Made by a program: the position numbers and the translations under genes. From positions 1 to 8,111 of the forward strand of contig CAMHRJ010000086.1 in NCBI GenBank assembly GCA_946187475.1: a stretch of DNA of 8,111 nt, read 5' to 3'. The notes beneath the pieces were generated by a model. It was not told the DNA's origin, did no database searches, and worked only from the letters and a program-made list of their open reading frames with translations. This stretch comes from an uncultured Clostridia bacterium. GTDB lineage: Bacteria; Bacillota; Clostridia; Oscillospirales; Oscillospiraceae. Below, piece by piece: positions 1-4,961 of this stretch. Numbering within the stretch: position 1 is the stretch's first letter; every line of letters begins with the position of its first letter.

Positions 1-67
1 GGCGTAAATCCATCATCCCGATAAATTCCAATTTGATCTTCGCATTTAATATTTATGAAATATTTTC

Positions 68-104
68 GTAAAGTATTTACAATATTTATAGATTGTGCTA
101 TCCT
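68..104 (+). promoter_or_regulatory. Candidate extended -10 promoter of the membrane operon
   Basis: The sequence shows TTTACA at 76-81 (5 of 6 to the -35 consensus), a 17-base spacer, and TATCCT at 99-104 preceded by TG at 96-97, the extended -10 arrangement. Transcription would start near 111, leaving a short leader before the ATG at 132. A small dyad, GTAAA-GTA-TTTAC (68-80), overlaps the -35 box and could be an operator, but this is speculative. The flanking DNA (about 40-95) is AT-rich, unlike the GC-rich genes. Confidence 0.5.
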
Positions 105-131
105 GAACGCAGAAGGAAAGGTGGTGAGGCT

Positions 132-1142
132 ATGGAACCTGCGGAAAACAGCCGCTTATTGGGACTGAACGCGGTGTCGCACCTGCTGGTGGACGGCCTG
201 TGCGCGGCCACGGTGTTTGGTTCGGCTGCGGCGGATGCTGCGGCGCTGATCGCGCTTTATAACACCCTGGCCTTCTCCACCCAATGTCTGGTGGGATTGG
301 CGGCAGACCGCATCCGGCGGCACGGAGTCTCTGCAGCAATTTCCATGCTGCTGGTGGTGCTGGGCTATGCCCTGCCCCTGCCGGTGACGGTGCGCATCTG
401 CTGCATCGGTCTCGGCAACAGCGTGTTCCATGTGGCCTGCGGCGCCATGACCCTGGAGCGCAGCGGCGGCAGAGCCGGCGCCCTGGGCGTATTCGTGGCC
501 CCGGGCGCCATCGGCGTGACCCTGGGCATGCTCTGGCCCGGGCTGGGCCCCCTCTTCGCGGTGCTGCTGACCCTCTGCGCTTTTCTGGTGCTGCCCTTGA
601 GCCGCTCTGCTTCGGCAGTAGAAGCGAAACGCACAGAGTCCGACATCTCCCTGCTAATTCCGATTCTGCTGACCCTGGCAGTGGCGGTGCGGGCCGTGGG
701 CGGCAGCGCGGTGCACTTCCCGTGGAAAACCGGCGCCGCCGCAGCGCTGGTCATGACCGGGTGCGTGTTCTTGGGCAAGACCGCCGGCGGCTTTCTCTGC
801 GACCGGATCGGAGCACGGAAAAGCGCCTGGGTCTCCATCGTGCCTGCCGCACTCCTGATCGCCTTTTGCAGCCGCTGGGCGGCGACCGCGCTGGCGGGGC
901 AGTTCGCGCTGAATCTCACCATGCCGGTGACGCTGTGGCTCTTGTACCAGGCCATGCCGGATGCCCCGGGCTTTGCCTTCGGGCTGGCGGCCTCGGCCCT
1001 GTGGCCCGGCACCATCGCCGGCGGGCTCATGACCCTGACGGGCCCGGCCCTCTGGGTCTGCGTCATCGCAAGCTTCGTCTTTGGCCTCTGGGCCATTCTG
1101 TACGCGGAAAACCGGATCTTCGGAAAAGGAGGAACCCCATGA
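132..1142 (+). CDS. MFS-like multi-pass membrane transporter, substrate unknown
   Basis: Predicted 336-residue, very hydrophobic protein with about 10-12 membrane segments, resembling the major facilitator superfamily. Each half has a short loop like the MFS A-motif: GLAADRIRRHG (about 55-65) after the second helix, and GKTAGGFLCDRIGARK (about 215-230) in the second half. Possible functional polar residues in helices include H17/D21 (SHLLVDG), N96/H100 (GNSVFH) and R187. A short charged linker (SAVEAKRTESD, about 161-171) separates the halves. I chose ATG 132 because a GGTGAGG-like ribosome site lies just upstream; an in-frame TTG at 93 would precede the predicted transcription start. It is the first gene of a four-gene set, and its TGA overlaps the next ATG (ATGA, 1139-1142). 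The MFS-like fold is fairly secure; the substrate cannot be read from the sequence. At 336 residues it is shorter than the usual 400 or so for MFS carriers. Confidence 0.8.
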   Translation: MEPAENSRLLGLNAVSHLLVDGLCAATVFGSAAADAAALIALYNTLAFSTQCLVGLAADRIRRHGVSAAISMLLVVLGYALPLPVTVRICCIGLGNSVFHVACGAMTLERSGGRAGALGVFVAPGAIGVTLGMLWPGLGPLFAVLLTLCAFLVLPLSRSASAVEAKRTESDISLLIPILLTLAVAVRAVGGSAVHFPWKTGAAAALVMTGCVFLGKTAGGFLCDRIGARKSAWVSIVPAALLIAFCSRWAATALAGQFALNLTMPVTLWLLYQAMPDAPGFAFGLAASALWPGTIAGGLMTLTGPALWVCVIASFVFGLWAILYAENRIFGKGGTP

Positions 1143-1351
1143 AAAAGCTGGTGGATACCCTGGGCGCGGCTTTGATCGCCCTGGGTCTCTGCATCCTGCC
1201 TGCCCGGGCGGACGTCCTGGGCGGCGAAGTGCTGGCCACGGCCGCCGGCGTGATGGTGCTGCTGATTCTGGGCCTGGTGGTCATGGCCTTCAGTCTGCTG
1301 GTGGATGCCATCCGAAAGCGGCGGAAAAACAAGGAGGACGATGACAAATGA
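1139..1351 (+). CDS. Small secreted/membrane-anchored protein (70 aa), copy 1 of a tandem pair
   Basis: Not recognised as a named family. The 70 residues read as an N-terminal signal peptide (MKK, hydrophobic stretch, PARA|DV with an AxA cleavage site after about residue 24), a short extracytoplasmic segment (DVLGGE), one membrane helix (about 31-55) and a basic-then-acidic cytoplasmic tail (RKRRKNKEDDDK, 59-70). If the signal is not cleaved it would be a two-helix hairpin. The start has a strong AAGGAGG (1126-1132) six bases upstream. Both ends overlap neighbours as ATGA, implying translational coupling. The next gene encodes a protein of the same architecture with the same ADV junction and KRRK...DDK tail, so the two look like duplicates. 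A role as a small partner of the transporter-like protein is inference only. Confidence 0.8.
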   Translation: MKKLVDTLGAALIALGLCILPARADVLGGEVLATAAGVMVLLILGLVVMAFSLLVDAIRKRRKNKEDDDK

Positions 1352-1545
1352 AATGGTTTGACCGAATGATAATGGCGCTGGCCTGCGTCCTGCTATGCAC
1401 GGTCCCGGTTTATGCGGATGTGGCCGCGCCTGGACTGATTGTAGCCAGTCCCCTCGTTCTGATCGTTGCACTGGTGGCTGTGGCATGCGCTATCCTGATC
1501 CGCACGCTCATCAAGCGGCGCAAGGACAAAAAGGACGACAAATGA
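1348..1545 (+). CDS. Small secreted/membrane-anchored protein (65 aa), copy 2 of a tandem pair
   Basis: Not recognised as a named family. The layout repeats that of the preceding gene: signal peptide (residues 1-23, ending VYA|DV), short outside segment (DVAAPG), one membrane helix (about 30-52) and a charged tail (KRRKDKKDDK, 56-65). Alignment by eye with copy 1 matches the ADV junction, the helix and the KRRK...DDK tail, though the helices themselves have diverged. AAGGAGG at 1331-1337 lies ten bases before the ATG, inside the end of the upstream gene. It overlaps both neighbours as ATGA (1348-1351 and 1542-1545). Divergence between the copies suggests an old duplication kept for two roles, perhaps a heteromeric complex; this is inference. 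Confidence 0.8.
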   Translation: MKWFDRMIMALACVLLCTVPVYADVAAPGLIVASPLVLIVALVAVACAILIRTLIKRRKDKKDDK

Positions 1546-1856
1546 GCTTCCTGATCGCCTGCGTCCTGACCGTGGCCATCGAGACGCCCTTTTTGATGCT
1601 GTTCGGCTACCGGGACCGGAACGCCGTGACGATCATCGTCCTGGTGAACGTCATCACGAACCTGCTGCTGAACCTGATTCTGGCGCTGGCGGGCTTCTCC
1701 TGGCCCCTGGCGCTGGGGCTGGAGTGCGCCGTAGTTGCGGCGGAATACGCCGTCTACGCCCTGGCCTTCGGGCGGAGCCGGAAGCTCTTCGGACTGACGC
1801 TGGCGGCGAACGTTCTCTCCTGCGGGATGGGCCTGCTGCTCTTTTCGCCTTTTTGA
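1542..1856 (+). CDS. Small four-helix membrane protein with an internal duplication
   Basis: Unrecognised 104-residue, strongly hydrophobic protein with four likely membrane helices (about 2-22, 28-50, 54-77, 82-102). Acidic residues lie in or next to helices: E14 in the IETP motif, and E61 and E68. A central LVNVITNLLLN stretch (34-44) stands out. The two halves align: E14...FG-x-R-x-R...NVIT (14-39) matches E68...FG-R-S-R...NVLS (68-93), with R26 to N36 and R80 to N90 at identical spacing. This suggests duplication of a two-helix unit. The start codon overlaps the preceding stop (ATGA 1542-1545), with only a weak AAGGACG site at 1531-1537, so translation probably depends on the upstream gene. 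It ends one base before the prfC promoter. Function unknown; by position it works with the three preceding membrane proteins. Confidence 0.75.
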   Translation: MSFLIACVLTVAIETPFLMLFGYRDRNAVTIIVLVNVITNLLLNLILALAGFSWPLALGLECAVVAAEYAVYALAFGRSRKLFGLTLAANVLSCGMGLLLFSPF

Positions 1857-1886
1857 TTGACACCGCAGCATCTTTTGAGATATAAT
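1857..1886 (+). promoter_or_regulatory. Consensus housekeeping promoter of prfC
   Basis: TTGACA (1857-1862) and TATAAT (1881-1886) match both housekeeping consensus hexamers exactly, with an 18-base spacer. The -35 box begins one base after the stop codon of the preceding gene. Transcription should start near 1893, giving a leader of about 30 bases. There is no terminator hairpin between the operon and this promoter, so read-through from upstream is also possible. Confidence 0.85.
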
Positions 1887-1921
1887 ATCCCAGTTTGAAA
1901 ACGAATGAAAAGGTGAAACAC

Positions 1922-3439
1922 ATGGACTATCGGCAGGAGATCGAGCGTCGCCGGACGTTCGCCATCATTTCCCACCCGGACGCGGGCAAGACCACGCTGA
2001 CGGAAAAGCTGCTGCTTTACGGCGGAGCCATCCAGCTGGCGGGCAGCGTCAAGGGCAAGGCCACCGCCCGCCACGCGGTGTCCGACTGGATGGAACTGGA
2101 CACCCCCGGCCACCAGGACTTTTCCGAGGACACCTACCGCACCCTTATGGCGGCAGACTCCGCCGTCATGGTGATCGACGCGGCCAAGGGCATCGAGCCT
2201 CAGACCCGGAAGCTCTTCAAGATCTGCGCCATGCGGCACATCCCGATCTTCACCTTCATCAACAAGCTGGACCGGGAGGCCCGGGACCCCTTCGAGCTCA
2301 TGGAGGAGCTGGAAAAGGAATTCGGCATCGGCACCTACCCGGTGAACTGGCCCATCGGCTGCGGTCACGACTTCAAGGGTGTCTTTGACCGGGACCGCCG
2401 GGAGATCCTGGCCTTCCAGGAGTTCCACCGGGGCCAGAACAAAATTTCCGCCATCGAGTGCGAGCTCACGGACACCGAGCGTCTGGACGAGCTGATCGGC
2501 CATCTCATGTGGGAGAAGCTGGTGGAGGACATCGAGCTGCTGGACGGCGCCAGCTATGAATTCGATCTGGACGCCGTGCGGGCCGGCGAGCTGAGCCCCG
2601 TGTTCTTCGGCTCGGCCCTGACCAACTTCGGCGTGGAACCGTTTCTGGAAAACTTCCTCAGCATGACCACCTCCCCGCTGCCCCGGGAAACTGCCGAGGG
2701 CGCCGTGGACCCCATGGGCGAGGATTTCTCCGCCTTTGTGTTCAAGATCCAGGCCAACATGAACAAGGCCCACCGGGACCGCATCGCCTTCATGCGCATC
2801 TGCTCCGGCAAGTTCGAGCGGGACCGGGAGTATCTCCACGTCCAGGGCGGCAAGGTGCTGAAACTGGCCCAGCCCCAGCAGATGATGGCCCAGGAGCGGG
2901 CTATCATCAACGAGGCCTTCGCTGGGGACATCATCGGCGTGTTCGACCCGGGCATCTTCTCCATCGGCGACACGGTCTGCGCGCCCAAGCACAAGGTGCA
3001 GTTTGAGGGCATCCCCACCTTCGCGCCGGAGCACTTCTCCGTCATCTCCCAGGTGGACACCATGAAGCGCAAACAGTTCACCAAGGGCGTCACCCAGATC
3101 GCCCAGGAGGGCGCCATCCAGATGTTCCACGCCCCCAACTCCGGCATGGAGGAGGTCATCGTGGGCGCGGTGGGCGTGCTGCAGTTCGAGGTGCTGGAAT
3201 ATCGCCTGAAGAACGAATACAACGTGGACATCCGCCGCCGGGATCTGAGCTATTCCTTCATCCGCTGGATCGAAAAGACGCCCAAAAAGCCCGACGAGCT
3301 GAATCTCGCCAGCGACACCCGCTGGGTCCAGGACTTCCACGGCAAGGACCTGCTGCTGTTCAACAACGAGTGGTCTATCCGCTGGGCGGAGCAGAAAAAT
3401 GAGGGGCTTGAACTCTCTGAGTTCAGCCGCAACTGGTAA
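1922..3439 (+). CDS. prfC: Peptide chain release factor 3 (RF3), lacking the switch I/G2 segment
   Basis: RF3 is a cytoplasmic translational GTPase that recycles RF1/RF2 from the ribosome after termination. This 505-residue product has G1 (SHPDAGKTT, 17-25), G3 (DTPGHQDF, 60-67, with the expected catalytic H64), G4 (NKLD, 114-117) and G5 (SAL, 231-233). RF3-typical stretches follow: FSEDTYRTLMAAD, PVNWPIG, QPQQMMAQER and GVLQFEVLEYRL. The oddity: RF3 proteins normally read SDWME, then about 25 residues including EKQRGIS(V/I)T, then LDTPGH. Here SDWME (54-58) is followed directly by LDTPGH. The G2/switch I loop that contacts Mg-GTP is therefore absent, in frame. Restoring it would give about 530 aa, the usual length. 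The rest shows no decay. Start: ATG 1922, with AAAGGTG about ten bases upstream; an in-frame TTG at 1895 would lie almost at the transcription start. Loss or alteration of GTPase activity is inferred. Confidence 0.95.
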   Translation: MDYRQEIERRRTFAIISHPDAGKTTLTEKLLLYGGAIQLAGSVKGKATARHAVSDWMELDTPGHQDFSEDTYRTLMAADSAVMVIDAAKGIEPQTRKLFKICAMRHIPIFTFINKLDREARDPFELMEELEKEFGIGTYPVNWPIGCGHDFKGVFDRDRREILAFQEFHRGQNKISAIECELTDTERLDELIGHLMWEKLVEDIELLDGASYEFDLDAVRAGELSPVFFGSALTNFGVEPFLENFLSMTTSPLPRETAEGAVDPMGEDFSAFVFKIQANMNKAHRDRIAFMRICSGKFERDREYLHVQGGKVLKLAQPQQMMAQERAIINEAFAGDIIGVFDPGIFSIGDTVCAPKHKVQFEGIPTFAPEHFSVISQVDTMKRKQFTKGVTQIAQEGAIQMFHAPNSGMEEVIVGAVGVLQFEVLEYRLKNEYNVDIRRRDLSYSFIRWIEKTPKKPDELNLASDTRWVQDFHGKDLLLFNNEWSIRWAEQKNEGLELSEFSRNW

Positions 3440-3445
3440 AAGTCA

Positions 3446-3473
3446 TCATTCGAAATCTTTGGTTTTCGAATGA
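3446..3473 (+). terminator. Hairpin just after prfC, possible weak terminator
   Basis: TCATTCGAAA (3446-3455) pairs perfectly with TTTCGAATGA (3464-3473) around an 8-base loop. It begins six bases after the prfC stop, which suits a 3' end or mRNA-stabilising structure. No T-run follows directly, so intrinsic termination here is doubtful. Confidence 0.35.
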
Positions 3474-3487
3474 GAAGGCTTCACTTC

Positions 3488-3536
3488 GAAAGGCGTTTTT
3501 GGCGCAAGTGCGACTTGCGAAAGAAAAACGCCTTTC
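3488..3536. repeat. 49-base two-tier hairpin
   Basis: The outer stem is 13 perfect base pairs: GAAAGGCGTTTTT (3488-3500) with AAAAACGCCTTTC (3524-3536). A small asymmetric internal loop (GG / AAAG) separates it from a 7-bp inner stem, CGCAAGT (3503-3509) with ACTTGCG (3513-3519), closed by GCG. This much pairing in 49 bases is not expected by chance. It could be a folded RNA or a palindromic repeat unit. Confidence 0.75.
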
Positions 3537-3538
3537 TT

Positions 3539-3558
3539 CGTGCAAAGTATTTTGCACG
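3539..3558. repeat. Perfect 8-bp hairpin
   Basis: CGTGCAAA (3539-3546) pairs with TTTGCACG (3551-3558) around a GTAT tetraloop. It sits two bases after the 49-base hairpin and shares its final CG with the next stem, CGTCCA (3557-3562) / TGGACG (3572-3577). The stems are thus tightly packed, as in a structured RNA or composite repeat. Confidence 0.65.
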
Positions 3559-3596
3559 TCCAAACCAAGTGTGGACGGCAAAATGATGGAATTCTA

Positions 3597-3620
3597 TTTC
3601 GCGGCATCCGAGCCGCGAAA
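3597..3620. repeat. Perfect 9-bp hairpin
   Basis: TTTCGCGGC (3597-3605) pairs with GCCGCGAAA (3612-3620) around the loop ATCCGA. A weaker G-U-containing stem (3629-3642) and then A/T runs follow. It belongs to the same hairpin array as the upstream elements. Confidence 0.65.
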
Positions 3621-3703
3621 CTCTGCGAGGCCGAAATCGGTCCAAAAAATTTTTGATTTTTTTCAAAAAATAAAAAGGATTTTTCCGAACAAATGTAGTA
3701 TTA

Positions 3704-3732
3704 GGGTATTGCAAGGGTATTTTGCAATGCCC
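3704..3732 (+). promoter_or_regulatory. Hairpin immediately upstream of the dgt ribosome binding site
   Basis: GGGTATTGCA (3704-3713) pairs with TGCAATGCCC (3723-3732), ten pairs including one G-T, around a 9-base loop. A competing pairing exists: GGTAT (3715-3719) with ATACC (3735-3739), followed by TTTTT (3740-3744) and then the ribosome site at 3745-3752. If this region is transcribed, the two pairings could form alternative structures. A regulatory role is only a suggestion. Confidence 0.35.
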
Positions 3733-3758
3733 TGATACCTTTTTAAGGAGGGATTATC

Positions 3759-4766
3759 ATGGTGGACGCGCGGCTGGCGCGGGAGGAAGCGGAACGGCTG
3801 CTGGTGGGGCCATACGGCGTTTTGGCGTCACAGTCCCGGGGTCGGCGGGAGCCGGAGGAACCCTGCTCCATGCGCACCTGCTTCCAGCGGGACATCGACC
3901 GCATCATCCACTCCAAGTCCTTCCGACGGCTGAAGCACAAGACCCAGGTCTTTCTGCAGCCGGAGGGTGACCACTATCGCACCCGCCTGACCCACACGCT
4001 GGAGGTCACGCGGCTGGCGCGGACCATCAGTCGGGCGCTGCAATTGAACGAAGATCTCACCGAGGCCATCGCCCTGGGCCACGATCTTGGTCACACCCCC
4101 TTCGGCCACGCCGGAGAGCGGGCCCTGAACAGCATCTTCACCGGCCAGGGCTTTCGCCACTATGAGCAGAGTCTCCGGGTGGTGGACCGGCTGGAGCGGG
4201 ACGGCAAGGGCCTGAATCTCTGCGACGAGACCCGCATCGGCATCCTGAACCACACCACCGGCGAGCCGAAGGACACCCTGGAGGCCGACGTGGTGCGTCT
4301 CAGCGACCGGGTGGCCTACATTAACCACGATCTGGACGACGCCATGCGCGGCGGAATCGTCCAGGCGGAGGACGTGCCCCGGATCGTCCGGGAGCGCATC
4401 GGCAATCGCAATTCCGAGCGCATCAACTCCATCCTCACGGACATCATCGCAAACAGCAGCGACGGCGTGCTGAAAATGTCCCCGGACATGCAGGAGGCAG
4501 TGGACACCTTCCACACCTTCATGTTCGAGGCCGTCTACCACAACCCCGTGGCCAAGGGCGAGGAACGCAAAGTGGAAGCCATCCTCGCCGCCATCTGGGA
4601 GTATTACGTGAAGCACATCGGCGAGCTGCCGGAGCTCTACCAGCACGTGGCGCTGGCCGAAGGCCCGGAGCGTGCCGTCTGCGACTACGTCTCCGGCATG
4701 ACCGACAGCTACACCATGGAGGTCTATGGGAAACTGTTCATCCCCGCCGCCTGGAGCATTAAGTGA
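3759..4766 (+). CDS. dgt: HD-domain deoxyguanosinetriphosphate triphosphohydrolase-like protein
   Basis: 335-residue cytoplasmic metal-dependent hydrolase of the dGTPase family, which removes triphosphate from dNTPs and so affects nucleotide pools. The HD metal ligands are visible: H79 in RTRLTHTLEV, H108-D109 in GHDLGHTPFGH, and D183 in LSDRVAYINHDLDDA. The N-terminal FRRLKHKTQVF stretch (55-65) and the later PDM...F(H/M)F segment also fit the family. Length is normal for the short Firmicutes-type members. ATG 3759 follows a strong AAGGAGGG (3745-3752) at good spacing. The order dgt-dnaG-rpoD is common in Clostridia, linking dNTP control to replication priming. The true substrate (dGTP or other dNTPs) cannot be told from sequence; the symbol is used in the family sense. 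Confidence 0.92.
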   Translation: MVDARLAREEAERLLVGPYGVLASQSRGRREPEEPCSMRTCFQRDIDRIIHSKSFRRLKHKTQVFLQPEGDHYRTRLTHTLEVTRLARTISRALQLNEDLTEAIALGHDLGHTPFGHAGERALNSIFTGQGFRHYEQSLRVVDRLERDGKGLNLCDETRIGILNHTTGEPKDTLEADVVRLSDRVAYINHDLDDAMRGGIVQAEDVPRIVRERIGNRNSERINSILTDIIANSSDGVLKMSPDMQEAVDTFHTFMFEAVYHNPVAKGEERKVEAILAAIWEYYVKHIGELPELYQHVALAEGPERAVCDYVSGMTDSYTMEVYGKLFIPAAWSIK

Positions 4767-4899
4767 GTTTGGAGTTAGGAGTGAGGAGTTAGGAGTTTAA
4801 AAGTGTTTGCTGCGCAAACGATTGAAAGAGTTCGTTTTTGAATCATCGCCGAAGGCGATTCCTTTCAACTCCACACTCCACTCTTCACACTCCACTCTC
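4767..4899. repeat. MITE-like element with GGAGT-rich and ACTCC-rich arms
   Basis: The left arm (about 4767-4797) is built of GGAGTTA/GGAGTGA-type units directly after the dgt stop. The right arm (about 4866-4899) is built of the complement (ACTCCAC, ACTCTTC). Together they form an imperfect terminal inverted repeat of roughly 30 bases. Inside are perfect stems: GTTTGC/GCAAAC (4805-4819) and ATCGCC/GGCGAT (4845-4859), the latter enclosed by TTGAAAG/CTTTCAA (4822-4828 with 4862-4868). There is no ORF. Palindromic intergenic elements with repeated GGAGTTA units occur in many bacterial genomes; matching this one to a named family would need a genome-wide comparison. Confidence 0.65.
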
Positions 4900-4961
4900 A
4901 GCGAAACAATTCCGGTTTGAGCTTTATGCTCCAACCCCTTATGAAAGGAGGCTGAACCGAT

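Larger units (their letters stand above)
3440..3758. other. 319-base non-coding gap with an array of hairpins
   Basis: No convincing gene lies here. The gap is clearly more AT-rich than its neighbours and carries consecutive perfect inverted repeats: 3446-3473, 3488-3536, 3539-3558, 3557-3577 (6 bp, sharing CG with the one before), 3597-3620, and a weaker 3650-3669 (TTTTTGA/TCAAAAA). An A/T-homopolymer-rich stretch (3642-3686) follows, then a last stem (3704-3732) before the dgt ribosome site. I could not identify a good promoter for dgt. It could be a composite of dispersed repeats, a structured leader RNA, or prfC termination signals. Confidence 0.6.

Noticed and set aside
93..131. TTG start at 93 for the MFS-like protein
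   Set aside because: It lies inside the predicted promoter, upstream of the likely transcription start, and adds a charged stretch (PERRRKGGEA); ATG 132 has the ribosome site.
284..1138. Long + strand frame leading into the 70-aa gene
   Set aside because: Upstream of the ATG at 1139 it is an Arg/Gly/Pro/Ala-rich out-of-frame reading of the transporter gene. Only the last 70 codons look real.
1895..1921. TTG start at 1895 for prfC
   Set aside because: It would be only a few bases from the transcription start with no room for a ribosome site; ATG 1922 also gives the usual short RF3 N-terminus.
1754..3340. 528-codon open frame on the minus strand opposite prfC
   Set aside because: It mirrors the codon pattern of a clearly real gene in GC-rich DNA. 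Its translation is low-complexity (V/L/H/G/D-rich) with no family motif.
3481..3735. Short open frames on both strands (77 and 78 codons) in the prfC-dgt gap
   Set aside because: They run through perfect inverted repeats and A/T homopolymers, have no good ribosome site, and their translations merely reflect the palindromes.
4767..4899. CRISPR-like interpretation of the GGAGTTA tandem units
   Set aside because: The units are only about 7 bases long with no unique spacers, and the opposite arm is their complement, so an inverted-repeat element fits better.
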